A stretch of DNA of 64,000 bases, taken from positions 372,001 to 436,000 of the forward strand of contig NZ_JAUKPO010000001.1 of NCBI RefSeq assembly GCF_030503435.1, given 5' to 3'. The notes under the pieces are model-generated. The model was not told where the DNA came from, searched no databases, and was given only the letters and a program-made list of their open reading frames with translations. Source of the DNA: Rhodocytophaga aerolata (GTDB lineage: Bacteria > Bacteroidota > Bacteroidia > Cytophagales > 172606-1). The translations under genes and the position numbers were made by a program. Below, in pieces: positions 1 through 8,282 of this stretch (positions are counted from its first letter, which is position 1; every line of letters begins with the position of its first letter).

Positions 1-2
1 GC

Positions 3-83
3 ATTGTTACCAAGCAGCAGCCTAAAAAGGGAAAGAAAATGTATAAAGACCCTAGAAAAGATTACAAACCACAACGAAATTAA
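3..83 (+). CDS. C-terminal end of a basic protein (5' part outside window)
   Basis: An open frame enters from the left edge and stops with TAA at 81-83. The 26 visible residues are rich in Lys, Arg and Pro and end in DPRKDYKPQRN. This resembles the basic DYKKRKDAR-type segments of the protein encoded just downstream, so the two may be tandem paralogues. Only the tail is visible, so no function can be given and a chance open frame is not excluded. Confidence 0.45.
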   Translation: MVTKQQPKKGKKMYKDPRKDYKPQRN

Positions 84-148
84 CCTTGATTTACTGAGCA
101 GACCCCTCCAGTTCAAGATTTAATCCTAATTAAACACCCTGCACATTG

Positions 149-1009
149 ATGCAACAAGTTATTGTTACCTGCTTAAGGGCACTGTTTACATCCTGTTTTG
201 CTTTTCTTTGTAAAAGAAAGGTAGCAGGTAGTGTATATGCAGGTACTGTTCAAACACTTTGTATAGTATTAATAAGCCTTTTTTTTATCAGTATCCCGGC
301 AGCCGACGGATTCTCCCAAAGTAAAAAAGACCGGGAAAACCTAGGTATGGTGAAAGTGAGGTCTGATAAATTTAAACGGAAGAAATCTAAAGAAACAGCC
401 AATTTTACCAGCAGAAACTATAATAACAATCCTCCGGGAGGTTCAGTAAAAGACCGCCAGAAAATGTCGTCTTTTATGGGTAATGGCTTGGTACCCGTTT
501 CTAAACCTAGTGGCGGTAATATTGGAAATCCCAGCAAAGCAGAAGCCTACCGCAACCTGAAGCCGCTGAAACCAGGCCGCAATCCGATGGGTGAACAGAT
601 TGCCCGCCAATCGCAAGCCTATAAAGGTAATGGCTTAGTTAAAAGTGATTACAAAAAACGGAAAGATGCCCGCAGACGCGATGGCAGGTTTGGCCACTAT
701 AAAGGTGTACTGGTAAAAAGTGATTATAAAAAGCGGAAAGATGCCCGCAAGAAAAGTCAGCAGATTAGCAAGTACAGAGGAGATCTGTTAGTGAAGAAAA
801 TGCCAAAAGGTGCACATCCAAGTGCTGTATGGAGAGGTGGAAAAGTTAAAAATTCTTATCAGCAAAAGGAGAAATACCGTCAGCGGATGATGAAGCGGAT
901 TGGCAGAAATAAAAACAATCTTCAGCCAAATTATTTGCGGAAGAAAAACCGAGAAGAAAAACCAACGTATGATTCAAGAGAGAACGAAATTTGGAGCAAA
1001 CCTAGATAA
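149..1009 (+). CDS. Exported highly basic repeat protein, unknown function
   Basis: I do not recognise this protein. The ATG at 149 is preferred over an in-frame TTG at 146. The product is 286 residues. A hydrophobic stretch at about residues 36-52 ends near an Ala-Ala-Asp-Gly site and looks like a signal peptide with an unusually long, positively charged n-region. The mature part is very rich in Lys and Arg. It carries two near-identical units built on VKSDYKKRKDAR (DNA at about 638-680 and 713-755) and looser copies of the pattern Y-[KR]-G-x-x-L-V-K. Such composition suggests binding to a polyanion such as LPS, nucleic acid or acidic polysaccharide, but that is inference. It is followed after 6 bases by the ytxJ-like gene, so the two are probably cotranscribed. 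Confidence 0.7.
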   Translation: MQQVIVTCLRALFTSCFAFLCKRKVAGSVYAGTVQTLCIVLISLFFISIPAADGFSQSKKDRENLGMVKVRSDKFKRKKSKETANFTSRNYNNNPPGGSVKDRQKMSSFMGNGLVPVSKPSGGNIGNPSKAEAYRNLKPLKPGRNPMGEQIARQSQAYKGNGLVKSDYKKRKDARRRDGRFGHYKGVLVKSDYKKRKDARKKSQQISKYRGDLLVKKMPKGAHPSAVWRGGKVKNSYQQKEKYRQRMMKRIGRNKNNLQPNYLRKKNREEKPTYDSRENEIWSKPR

Positions 1010-1015
1010 AAACCT

Positions 1016-1372
1016 ATGAACTGGATTAAATTGAATGACTCGTCACAAGTAGACGAAATAAAAAAGGAATCGGAACAACAACCTGTCTTAATATTTAAGC
1101 ATAGTACCCGTTGCTCTATCAGTGCAACTGCCCTAAGCCGGCTGGAGCGTTCGTGGAAGGACGATGACATGAAAGAGTTGAAACCTTATTATCTGGACCT
1201 GCTTAGCTACAGGCCTATTTCTAACAACATTGCCGAAACCTTTGGTGTATATCATCAGTCGCCTCAGGCGTTGATTATCCACAAGGGTAAATGTGTATAC
1301 AACTCCTCACATTTTGATATTACTTACCCGGATATTAAATCGCAGATGGAGACTATTACTAAAGTAGCCTAA
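1016..1372 (+). CDS. ytxJ: Bacillithiol-system redox protein YtxJ
   Basis: This 118-residue protein has the thioredoxin-like YtxJ (monothiol bacilliredoxin-like) pattern: a strand reading PVLIFKHSTRCSIS with a single candidate active-site cysteine at residue 33, then a C-terminal segment with SPQALIIHKG and an HFDIT motif. The family is linked to bacillithiol metabolism and is thought to reduce mixed disulfides between bacillithiol and proteins in the cytoplasm. It lies 6 bases after the basic repeat protein and ends at a strong bidirectional terminator. The family call is confident; the redox role is family knowledge. Confidence 0.88.
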   Translation: MNWIKLNDSSQVDEIKKESEQQPVLIFKHSTRCSISATALSRLERSWKDDDMKELKPYYLDLLSYRPISNNIAETFGVYHQSPQALIIHKGKCVYNSSHFDITYPDIKSQMETITKVA

Positions 1373-1410
1373 ACAAAAAGAGCAGAATGTAGATTCTGCT
1401 CTTTTTGTTT
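1371..1410. terminator. Bidirectional intrinsic terminator
   Basis: A perfect 17-base inverted repeat (1371-1387 and 1394-1410) with a 6-base loop has an A-rich 5' arm and a T-rich 3' arm. It sits between the convergent ytxJ and osmC-type genes and can stop transcription from both sides. Confidence 0.9.
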
Positions 1411-1418
1411 ATTGGCGC

Positions 1419-1826
1419 CTAAAAAGTAAAACTTACCACTTGCTCTACGTCCGGATGCAGACTCAACGCCACCGGACAGGTTAAAGCAGCTCTTTTTAAT
1501 TTTTCTTGCTGCTCTATAGATAATGATATATTGGCTTTCATATCAAATACAATTTCTATTTTAGCAATTTTTCTGGGATTAGAAGCCATCGTCTTAATAA
1601 TTTCAAATTTTGTATCCCGGAGTTCAATTTTTTCCCGTTCAGCGACTATTCCCATAATAGTCATCATACAGCTGCCTAAGGCTGCACACACCAGGTCTGT
1701 TGGAGAAAAGGCTTCGCCCTTTCCGTTATTATCTACCGGGGCATCTGTAATAAGGGTATTACCTGAGGCAACATGCGTAGCTTTTGTCCGGAGATTACCC
1801 TGATAAATTGTCTGGATTGTTGGCAT
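1419..1826 (-). CDS. OsmC/Ohr family peroxiredoxin-like protein
   Basis: The 135-residue protein matches the OsmC/Ohr family, whose members reduce organic hydroperoxides with two cysteines. The motif TDLVCAALGSCMM places a candidate peroxidatic cysteine at residue 53, and TCPVALSLHPDV places its partner at residue 117. The spacing is as in the family. An extra cysteine lies at residue 47. The sequence fits the YhfA/OsmC-like branch as well as true Ohr, so the exact substrate is open. It is a monocistronic minus-strand gene, with a -7-like element and a 31-base palindrome directly upstream, and it ends at the terminator shared with ytxJ. Confidence 0.88.
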   Translation of the reverse strand: MPTIQTIYQGNLRTKATHVASGNTLITDAPVDNNGKGEAFSPTDLVCAALGSCMMTIMGIVAEREKIELRDTKFEIIKTMASNPRKIAKIEIVFDMKANISLSIEQQEKLKRAALTCPVALSLHPDVEQVVSFTF

Positions 1827-1868
1827 AATTAAGTAAATTGGTCTAGAAGATCAGAATTCAGCAAATAT

Positions 1869-1876
1869 CAAATTTA
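1869..1876 (-). promoter_or_regulatory. Candidate -7 element of the osmC-type gene
   Basis: On the minus strand this reads TAAATTTG, an exact match to the Bacteroidota -7 consensus TAnnTTTG, 42 bases before the ATG. No clear TTTG is found 19 bases further upstream; that position lies inside the palindrome at 1883-1913. Confidence 0.45.
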
Positions 1877-1882
1877 TGTGTA

Positions 1883-1913
1883 GTAAAATACGTTCATAAT
1901 ATACGTATTTTAC
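1883..1913. promoter_or_regulatory. Perfect palindrome, candidate operator of the osmC-type gene
   Basis: GTAAAATACGT at 1883-1893 is mirrored exactly by ACGTATTTTAC at 1903-1913 across a 9-base spacer. The symmetry suits a dimeric regulator. It covers the region where the -33 element of the osmC-type promoter should be, so binding could repress, or activate in place of a -33 element. It is not followed by a T-tract and is far from any stop codon, so it is unlikely to be a terminator. Confidence 0.5.
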
Positions 1914-2007
1914 AAGCTAAAATTATAACTATATTGCCCTTGATAAAACTTAGAACAGGTTAAATGCCTGTTGCTAAAGGATTTTGTCTAGAACAATTGC
2001 AGAAATT

Positions 2008-2037
2008 TTTGCGTTAATGTAGAAACGCTTACCTTTA
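2008..2037 (+). promoter_or_regulatory. Candidate promoter of the outer-membrane protein gene
   Basis: TTTG at 2008-2011, an 18-base spacer and TACCTTTA at 2030-2037 give a near-consensus Bacteroidota promoter (one mismatch in the -7 element), about 29 bases before the GTG start. Confidence 0.45.
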
Positions 2038-2065
2038 GAAATAACATCCTAATCAGTAAATAACC

Positions 2066-2785
2066 GTGTTGCGCTACTCTTTTTTTATTATTTTCATAAT
2101 AAGCTTATTGTCTTATCCTGTATTGGCACAGGAGGATGAAGATGAAGAATACCGGTCCGAAATCGTATATGGGTTGAACTTTAATACCAATGGCGGTATA
2201 ATTGGAGGAGCTATCTTCAAATACAGTCAGGCAGTTAGTTCTAGCATGTACCAGACGTTTGGTATTGAAGTGGTAAATGTAAAACATCCCAAAGAACTAC
2301 GGGTTACCTACAATAACACGAACACCTTCATAGCCGGTAAGCAAAATTACCTTTTTGCAGTAAGGCCGCAATATGGCCGGGAACTAGTGCTTTTCCGGAA
2401 AGCGCCAGATGAAGGTGTCCAGATTAATGCCGTTGCTGCCGTAGGCCCTACACTCGGACTGGTAAAGCCCTACTATATACTGTATAGCTACTCAACTACT
2501 GATGTCCGCTCTGAAAGATACGACCCTGATAGACACGACTTATCCCGTATTATTGGCACAGGCGGCATGTTTGAAGGTTTTGATGAAATAAAAATAGTGC
2601 CCGGAATTAATTTTAAAGCAGGCTTGAGTTTTGAGTTAAGTGGCTTCAGAAACAGTGTAACCGGGTTTGAAGTGGGCTTTATGCTCGAAAAATACACTTC
2701 CGATATCGTACTGATGCCGCAAGCATCTAACCGCAGTTTTTATACTTCCGGATACCTGAATTTATTTTTCGGTAGCAAACGCTAG
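2066..2785 (+). CDS. Probable outer-membrane beta-barrel protein, unknown function
   Basis: The frame starts at GTG 2066 (TTG at 2069 is an alternative; no suitable ATG). The 239-residue product has a signal peptide (hydrophobic core at about residues 5-19, cleavage after Leu-Ala-Gln) and a short acidic stretch EDEDEE. Alternating hydrophobic and aromatic strands follow, ending in GYLNLFFGSKR, as in small outer-membrane barrels. I do not recognise a named family. It is monocistronic with its own promoter and lies ahead of lipA, with no evident functional link. Confidence 0.7.
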   Translation: MLRYSFFIIFIISLLSYPVLAQEDEDEEYRSEIVYGLNFNTNGGIIGGAIFKYSQAVSSSMYQTFGIEVVNVKHPKELRVTYNNTNTFIAGKQNYLFAVRPQYGRELVLFRKAPDEGVQINAVAAVGPTLGLVKPYYILYSYSTTDVRSERYDPDRHDLSRIIGTGGMFEGFDEIKIVPGINFKAGLSFELSGFRNSVTGFEVGFMLEKYTSDIVLMPQASNRSFYTSGYLNLFFGSKR

Positions 2786-2836
2786 AGCTGCCGTTCATTT
2801 GCTGGTGCCTAATTCTGCAAATTGGGAATCAGTTCC

Positions 2837-2844
2837 TATCTTTA
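2837..2844 (+). promoter_or_regulatory. Weak -7-like element before lipA
   Basis: TATCTTTA lies 18 bases before the lipA ATG and differs from TAnnTTTG at the last base. The upstream -33 position is not clear. Confidence 0.3.
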
Positions 2845-2862
2845 CATGTTTAGTAACTAACC

Positions 2863-3735
2863 ATGATAGAACTTCCTGTAATATCCAAAAATACAACCCG
2901 TAAACCAGATTGGCTACGGGTAAAACTTCCGGTCGGCAAGACTTATGCAAATGTCAGAAAAATTGTAGACGAAAATAAGCTGCATACCATCTGCGAAAGT
3001 GGCAATTGCCCCAATATGGGTGAATGCTGGGGAGCAGGTACCGCTACCTTTATGATATTAGGCAATGTTTGCACCAGGAGCTGTACGTTCTGTGCTGTAG
3101 CCACCGGGCGGCCCAATGAATACGACACCGATGAACCCCGCCGTGTAGCAGAAGCCATTAAACTGATGGGTGTAAAACATGCTGTTATTACCTCTGTCAA
3201 CCGGGACGAATTAAAAGACCGCGGTGCTGAAATTTGGTATCAAACAGTAGTTGAAGTAAAAAATGCTTCGCCTGCTACCACTATTGAAACCTTGATACCA
3301 GATGTAAAGGGAAACTGGGAAGCTTTATACCGCATGATCAGTGCTGGTCAGGAGGTAGTTTCTCATAATATGGAGACTGTAGAACGTTTGTACCGCCGCG
3401 TTCGGCCGCAAGCCAAATATGAAAGAAGCCTGGAGCAAATAAAGCGGATTAAAGATTTTGGCAAACGTACAAAATCTGGGATCATGCTGGGCATAGGAGA
3501 AACTACTGATGAAGTATACCAAGCTATGGACGACCTGGCCGCTCATGGACTAGATATTTTAACACTAGGGCAATATCTGCAACCAACTAAAATGCACCTG
3601 GAAGTAGCAGAATTCATTCATCCTGATTTGTTTGCCCATTATAAGGAGGAAGGATTAAAGAGAGGATTAAAATATGTAGAATCCGGACCGTTGGTTCGAT
3701 CTTCGTATCATGCAGAAAAACATGTGCATGTATAA
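2863..3735 (+). CDS. lipA: Lipoyl synthase
   Basis: This radical-SAM enzyme inserts two sulfurs into the octanoyl chain on lipoyl-dependent proteins (E2 and glycine-cleavage H proteins). Both iron-sulfur sites are complete. The auxiliary cluster cysteines are at residues 44, 49 and 55 ([12 protein letters not shown]), and the radical-SAM CxxxCxxC cysteines at 70, 74 and 77 (CTRSCTFC). The conserved C-terminal [11 protein letters not shown] supplies the serine ligand. The length of 290 residues is normal. The ATG at 2863 gives the expected N-terminus. No lipB is adjacent. An intrinsic terminator follows. Confidence 0.97.
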   Translation: MIELPVISKNTTRKPDWLRVKLPVGKTYANVRKIVDENKLHTICESGNCPNMGECWGAGTATFMILGNVCTRSCTFCAVATGRPNEYDTDEPRRVAEAIKLMGVKHAVITSVNRDELKDRGAEIWYQTVVEVKNASPATTIETLIPDVKGNWEALYRMISAGQEVVSHNMETVERLYRRVRPQAKYERSLEQIKRIKDFGKRTKSGIMLGIGETTDEVYQAMDDLAAHGLDILTLGQYLQPTKMHLEVAEFIHPDLFAHYKEEGLKRGLKYVESGPLVRSSYHAEKHVHV

Positions 3736-3765
3736 AACATCCCCTCCATCTACCAGTTATTGTAT

Positions 3766-3800
3766 AAAGTCTTGTTTTCATGCAAGACTTTTGTTTTTTA
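3766..3800 (+). terminator. Intrinsic terminator after lipA
   Basis: AAAGTCTTG (3766-3774) pairs with CAAGACTTT (3783-3791), loop of 8 bases, followed by a T-rich run. Confidence 0.85.
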
Positions 3801-3849
3801 TTGCTTTACTTGAGCAAACGTTTAACTTACAGCTTTTCCTGATTGCTTC

Positions 3850-5019
3850 ATGAAACAGAAACGGTATGACTACATTATTGCAGGAGCCGGTTGTGCAGGC
3901 TTAAGTCTTGCCTACTATTTATCGCAAAGTAGTTTACAAGATAAATCTGTTTTACTGATAGATAAGCAATTAAAAGTGGGAAACGACCGTACCTGGTGTT
4001 TCTGGGAAAAAGGAATTAACGATTTTGAAACCATTGTCTGTTGCAAATGGCCCCAGGTAAATTTTTATGGTACAGATTATTCGGCTACGCTGAATCTAAT
4101 GCCTTATCAATACAAGATGATCCGGAGCATAGATTTTTACCAATTTGTACAACAAGCGATTGCCCAGCACCCAAACTTTGAATTTTTATTAGGCAACATC
4201 ACCTCTTTCTCAGATACAACCGATGGAGCCCAGGTTGAAGTTGAAGGCGTAACCTATCAAGCTGATTATCTATTTAATAGTTTATACCAGGTAGAGCAAC
4301 AAGCCAAAAAACCCGGCTGTCATTATCTATTACAGCATTTTAAAGGGTGGGAAGTAGAAACACCGGAAGCTTTTTTTGATACCAGTGTAGCCACATTAAT
4401 GGACTTCAGGATAAAACAACATGGAGAAACCCGTTTTTTTTATGTATTACCTTTAGATGCACACCGGGCTTTGATAGAGTTTACTGTATTTTCGGGAAAC
4501 ATATTAGACAAACCGGCGTACGACCAGGAATTAAAGGAGTATATAAAAAACTTTGTAAAACTTGAAAATTATACGGTGCGGCACCAGGAGTTCGGCATCA
4601 TTCCTATGAATGACCATCCCTTTTCCATACAAGCTGGCAAGCATCTGATAAATATTGGCACAGCAGGCGGCCGTACCAAAGCATCTACAGGTTATACTTT
4701 TCTCCGCATCCAACAGCACATTAAATCATTGCTTACCTGTTTGCTTGCTACCGGAAAACCTTACATGGAATCTTCTGCCAATAGCCGGTTTAAACTTTAC
4801 GATAGTATGCTGTTAAATATTATGGCGAAGAACCGGTATTCCGGAAAAGATATATTTACCAAACTCTTTCAAAAAAACGATACAAGCACAATTTTGAAAT
4901 TTCTGGACGAAGAAACCCACTTTGGGGAGGAACTCAAAATTATGGCTACTACGCCTTATAAGCCTTTTATACTTGCCTTGGGAGATATTCTGCTCAATAA
5001 AAAACCTCTTTTTAATTAA
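3850..5019 (+). CDS. crtY: Lycopene beta-cyclase (CrtY type)
   Basis: The 389-residue flavoprotein cyclises the ends of lycopene to beta-rings, giving beta-carotene-type pigments. The N-terminus has the FAD-binding GAGCAG motif (residues 12-17) after a DYIIA strand. The lycopene-cyclase hallmark NDRTWCFW is at 45-52. A later GTAGGRTKASTGYTF motif matches the conserved region of the CrtY/CrtL family. Length is typical. No other carotenoid gene (crtB, crtI, crtZ) is nearby, so the pathway must be completed elsewhere. The gene is flanked by the lipA terminator and metK. Confidence 0.92.
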   Translation: MKQKRYDYIIAGAGCAGLSLAYYLSQSSLQDKSVLLIDKQLKVGNDRTWCFWEKGINDFETIVCCKWPQVNFYGTDYSATLNLMPYQYKMIRSIDFYQFVQQAIAQHPNFEFLLGNITSFSDTTDGAQVEVEGVTYQADYLFNSLYQVEQQAKKPGCHYLLQHFKGWEVETPEAFFDTSVATLMDFRIKQHGETRFFYVLPLDAHRALIEFTVFSGNILDKPAYDQELKEYIKNFVKLENYTVRHQEFGIIPMNDHPFSIQAGKHLINIGTAGGRTKASTGYTFLRIQQHIKSLLTCLLATGKPYMESSANSRFKLYDSMLLNIMAKNRYSGKDIFTKLFQKNDTSTILKFLDEETHFGEELKIMATTPYKPFILALGDILLNKKPLFN

Positions 5020-5091
5020 GAAACATACATTAAACAAGGCTTGCACAAGTTTTTTAGTCAGACTTATATATTTTTACATATAAATTTATAG

Positions 5092-5099
5092 TATTTTTG
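5092..5099 (+). promoter_or_regulatory. -7 element of the metK promoter
   Basis: TATTTTTG matches TAnnTTTG exactly, 39 bases before the metK ATG in an AT-rich intergenic stretch. No TTTG lies at the ideal upstream distance. I saw no SAM-riboswitch architecture in the 119 bases before metK. Confidence 0.5.
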
Positions 5100-5138
5100 C
5101 CCACTTTATACTGTTAAGGTTTAACAATCAATTAACTA

Positions 5139-6446
5139 ATGTCATATCTATTCACTTCAGAGTCAGTATCCGAAGGTCATCCGGACAAAGTAGCTGACCA
5201 GATTTCAGATGCCATCCTGGATGCTATGCTATCGCAGGACCCTAATTCCAGAGTAGCTTGCGAAACACTGGTTACCACTGGCTTAGTGGTAGTAGCTGGT
5301 GAAATAACTACTAATGCCTATGTAGATATTCATAGTGTAGTAAGAAATGCAGTTACTCAGATAGGCTACAACAAAGCAGAATATCAGTTCGAAGCCAATT
5401 CTTGTGGCATTATTAACACATTACATAGCCAGTCCGCTGATATTGCCCGTGGGGTAGATGAAGCAGATAATAAAGAACAAGGCGCCGGCGACCAGGGAAT
5501 GATGTTTGGCTATGCCACCAGAGAGACAGAAGAATACATGCCAATGGCACTTGCCTACTCTCACCGCCTGGTAAAACGGCTGGCTGATATTCGTAAAAAA
5601 GAAAGCAACCTGATTAACTATCTTCGGCCTGATGCTAAGTCACAGGTTACCATCGAGTACGACGATAATCATAAACCTTTACGCGTACACACCATTGTAA
5701 TTTCTACGCAGCACGATGATTTTGTGAAGCCAAAAGATAACTCTCCTGCAGCTCAAGCAACAGCAGATAAAGAGATGCTGGAGAAGATTAAGCAAGATAT
5801 TATCGAACATGTGATTAAAAAAGTAATTCCTGCTAATCTTTTAGACGACAAAACTATTTATCATATCAACCCGACTGGTAAATTCGTCATTGGGGGTCCA
5901 CATGGTGATTCAGGCTTAACGGGCAGAAAAATTATTGTAGACACCTATGGTGGAAAAGGAGCACATGGCGGTGGAGCATTCTCAGGGAAAGACTCTTCTA
6001 AAGTAGATAGAAGTGCAGCATATGCAGCCCGTCATATTGCCAAAAACATGGTGGCTGCTGGTGTAGCCGACGAAATGCTGGTACAAGTTTCCTATGCTAT
6101 TGGTGTGGCTAAACCTGTTTCTTTAACGGTGAATACATATGGTACAGCCAAAGTTAACTTAACAGATGGACAAATTGCAGCCAAAGTACTTGACATCTTT
6201 GATATGCGCCCGAAGGCTATCGTAGAAAGACTGGGCTTAAAAAATCCTATTTTCTCTAAAACGGCTGCTTATGGACATATGGGCCGTGATGCTTTCAAAG
6301 AAAAAGTAAAACTGGAGCTGGTGCAAATAAAACAGAATGGCAACGGCAAAGAAGAAATTAGAAAAGAGGAGTACAAAGAAGTAGAATTTTTTACATGGGA
6401 AAAACTAGACCATGTAAATAAAGTAAAAGCTGCTTTTGGTTTATAA
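5139..6446 (+). CDS. metK: S-adenosylmethionine synthetase
   Basis: MetK makes S-adenosylmethionine from ATP and methionine. The three signature segments are present: the N-terminal [15 protein letters not shown], the ATP-site [13 protein letters not shown], and [14 protein letters not shown] followed by [16 protein letters not shown]. At 435 residues it is somewhat longer than the usual 380-420, with a charged insertion near residues 190-230 and a longer C-terminal tail. The gene is monocistronic, between its own promoter and a strong terminator. SAM made here would serve lipA and the methyltransferase domain encoded at 22 kb, among many others. Confidence 0.97.
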   Translation: MSYLFTSESVSEGHPDKVADQISDAILDAMLSQDPNSRVACETLVTTGLVVVAGEITTNAYVDIHSVVRNAVTQIGYNKAEYQFEANSCGIINTLHSQSADIARGVDEADNKEQGAGDQGMMFGYATRETEEYMPMALAYSHRLVKRLADIRKKESNLINYLRPDAKSQVTIEYDDNHKPLRVHTIVISTQHDDFVKPKDNSPAAQATADKEMLEKIKQDIIEHVIKKVIPANLLDDKTIYHINPTGKFVIGGPHGDSGLTGRKIIVDTYGGKGAHGGGAFSGKDSSKVDRSAAYAARHIAKNMVAAGVADEMLVQVSYAIGVAKPVSLTVNTYGTAKVNLTDGQIAAKVLDIFDMRPKAIVERLGLKNPIFSKTAAYGHMGRDAFKEKVKLELVQIKQNGNGKEEIRKEEYKEVEFFTWEKLDHVNKVKAAFGL

Positions 6447-6464
6447 AATACTCAACTTGTAGTT

Positions 6465-6503
6465 AAACTAAAAAAGGTGCTTTATAAGCACCTTTTTTAG
6501 TTT
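6465..6503. terminator. Bidirectional intrinsic terminator after metK
   Basis: A perfect 18-base inverted repeat (6465-6482 and 6486-6503) with a 3-base loop has A- and T-rich ends. It separates metK from the convergent EamA-type gene and can serve both. Confidence 0.92.
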
Positions 6504-6557
6504 ATAGCCTAGCTAAATACTTATATTTTTGAATTAGCAAGATATACCTAAAAGATT

Positions 6558-6977
6558 TTATAAAATAAGAATTATTGTGCCAGCTATTATTAAAATAGCC
6601 CCAATAGCCGCTTTTACTGTTAGGGTTTCTTTCAGAATAACTACTGATAATAGTATAGCTATAGCCACACTCAATTTATCAACAGGAGCCACTTGTGATA
6701 CCTTACCTATTTGCAATGCTTTAAAATAAAAAATCCAGGATAAGCCAGTTGCTATTCCTGATAAAGTCAAAAACAGCAAATTATTCTGTGAAAGCTGCCA
6801 TATAGTATTTCCATTTCCCTTAAACACAACTATTGACCAGGCTAGTAACAAAACAACAATGGTACGGAAGGCTGTAGCAAGATCTGAGTCTATGCCTTTC
6901 ATACCTATTTTAGCTAATATAGCTGTTAGTGCAGCAAAGAAAGCTGATAATATTGAATATATCCACCAGGTATTCAT
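6558..6977 (-). CDS. Small EamA-type membrane transporter
   Basis: The 139-residue protein is almost entirely hydrophobic, with four predicted helices. The start WWIYSILSAFFAALTAILAKIG and the third segment (TGLSWIFYFKALQIGKVSQVAPVDKLS) are typical of single-domain EamA/DMT proteins, which act as dimers of four-helix units. The substrate cannot be told. It is a monocistronic gene convergent with metK. A full-length two-domain EamA protein is encoded separately at about 29 kb. Confidence 0.85.
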   Translation of the reverse strand: MNTWWIYSILSAFFAALTAILAKIGMKGIDSDLATAFRTIVVLLLAWSIVVFKGNGNTIWQLSQNNLLFLTLSGIATGLSWIFYFKALQIGKVSQVAPVDKLSVAIAILLSVVILKETLTVKAAIGAILIIAGTIILIL

Positions 6978-7004
6978 AAATGGTATGTTAACTGTTTAAA
7001 CTGA

Positions 7005-7044
7005 AAATCCTCTGGAAAACAGTAAATAGTCTTCCAGAGGATTT
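7005..7044 (-). terminator. Terminator of the rpsU-xerC-hpf operon
   Basis: A 13-base perfect stem (7005-7017 and 7032-7044) has a T-rich downstream flank on the minus strand, 25 bases past the hpf stop. Confidence 0.8.
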
Positions 7045-7068
7045 ATATGGATTAAATAGCGGCTTCTA

Positions 7069-7368
7069 TTAATGGGCTACTATCTTTGCTTTATGCTTGG
7101 TCAGTTGTCTTTTCATAGCATCCACTACCATATCAGTGGCGGCTTCAAATGATTTTGCTTGCTCACGGCTAAACAATTGTTGGCCGGGTATACGTATTTT
7201 AAGTTCTACTAATTTATTTTCTTGTGTTTCATCCTTAGTTAATCTCATAGTCACTTCACCATCAATGATCCGCCCATGAAAAGTATCTAACTTATCAGCT
7301 TTTCTTTGAATAAAATCGATCAATTTTCTGTCGGCGTCGAAGTGAATGGAATGCATTTGAAGTTTCAT
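7069..7368 (-). CDS. hpf: Ribosome hibernation factor, HPF/RaiA type
   Basis: The 99-residue protein matches the short HPF/RaiA family, which binds the decoding region of the 30S subunit and stalls or dimerises ribosomes in slow growth. The family's alpha-beta pattern is clear: MHSIHFDADRKLIDFIQRK, a strand pair with RLTKDE, then the basic helix around DAMKRQLTKHKAK. It lacks the C-terminal dimerisation domain of long HPF. It lies last in the rpsU-xerC-hpf cluster, an order often seen in Bacteroidota, 35 bases after xerC and ahead of a terminator. Confidence 0.9.
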   Translation of the reverse strand: MKLQMHSIHFDADRKLIDFIQRKADKLDTFHGRIIDGEVTMRLTKDETQENKLVELKIRIPGQQLFSREQAKSFEAATDMVVDAMKRQLTKHKAKIVAH

Positions 7369-7403
7369 AACTGTAAAAATTTAAAGTGGAACTTAAACAT
7401 CAA

Positions 7404-8282
7404 TTAAGCTTTAGGATGAGCTTGCTCAAAAATATTTTTTAGCTTTTCCAAAGAATTATGCGTGTACACCTGCGTGGCTGCCAGACTACTATGCCCCAGC
7501 AGATCTTTTATTGCATTTAAATCAGCTCCTTTATTTAACAGATGGGTAGCAAAGGTATGCCTCAACACATGCGGACTGCGTTTTTCAATAGTTGTAGCCA
7601 AATCAAGGTGTTTTTTTACAATCCGGTACACCATCATAGGATATATTTTATCGCCGCTATCCGTTACGATTACATGAGAATTACCATCAGGAAATAGTTG
7701 TTTTTTTTCAATACAGTAAGTAGTAAGCAATGAAAGTAACCGTTTGCTGACCGGAATAATACGTTGCTTATTCCGTTTGCCTGTTACTTTAATTACCCCT
7801 TCGTGCGTATTTATATCTTTTTCCTGTAATTCAATCATTTCAGACAAGCGGATACCTGTGCCATAGAGTAATTCCATAAGCAAGCGGTCGCGGTGGCCGG
7901 CGAAAGTGTCAGGAAAGTCAAAGGTATCCAGTAATTGATTCAGGCTGTTTTCATCCACAAACTGAGGCAGAGGTTTGCTCAGTTTCAGCGATTTTACTTT
8001 CATCATCGGATCGCTGGTAATTACATTTTTCTTTAAAAGAAACTTGTAATAGGTACGTAGCGTGGCTATTTTTCTGTTGACAGAACTTGCATTCTTCTTT
8101 TCTTCTACCAGGCTTACAATCCACGAGCGGATCATGGGAAAGCTGGCAGTTTCAGGTGAAGGCAACTCGTAAGAAGTAGTAAGAAAAGTATGAAACTGCT
8201 GCAAATCAGTCTCATAAGAGATGAGTGTATGGGGACTACACCGTTTTTCGTATTGTATATATTGCAGGAAAGACGAAATCAT
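7404..8282 (-). CDS. xerC: Tyrosine recombinase XerC/XerD type
   Basis: The 292-residue protein has an N-terminal SAM-like core-binding domain (residues 1-85) and a complete catalytic domain. The catalytic set is visible: Arg145 (GTGIRLSE), Lys169 (TGKR), His238 and Arg241 (HVLRHTFATH), His264 (LLGHSS) and Tyr273 (QVYTH). Length and position after rpsU fit the chromosomal dimer-resolution recombinase rather than a mobile-element integrase. Whether it is the XerC or XerD orthologue cannot be settled here. The start codon abuts a strong hairpin (8282-8318), which may limit its translation relative to rpsU. Confidence 0.9.
   Translation of the reverse strand: MISSFLQYIQYEKRCSPHTLISYETDLQQFHTFLTTSYELPSPETASFPMIRSWIVSLVEEKKNASSVNRKIATLRTYYKFLLKKNVITSDPMMKVKSLKLSKPLPQFVDENSLNQLLDTFDFPDTFAGHRDRLLMELLYGTGIRLSEMIELQEKDINTHEGVIKVTGKRNKQRIIPVSKRLLSLLTTYCIEKKQLFPDGNSHVIVTDSGDKIYPMMVYRIVKKHLDLATTIEKRSPHVLRHTFATHLLNKGADLNAIKDLLGHSSLAATQVYTHNSLEKLKNIFEQAHPKA

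Noticed and set aside
931-1170. 79-codon minus-strand frame over ytxJ
   Set aside because: Antisense to the well-supported ytxJ gene; no own features.
7404-8282. Tyrosine recombinase as a sign of a mobile element
   Set aside because: Linked to rpsU and hpf as in the chromosomal Xer locus; no att repeats or cargo genes seen.
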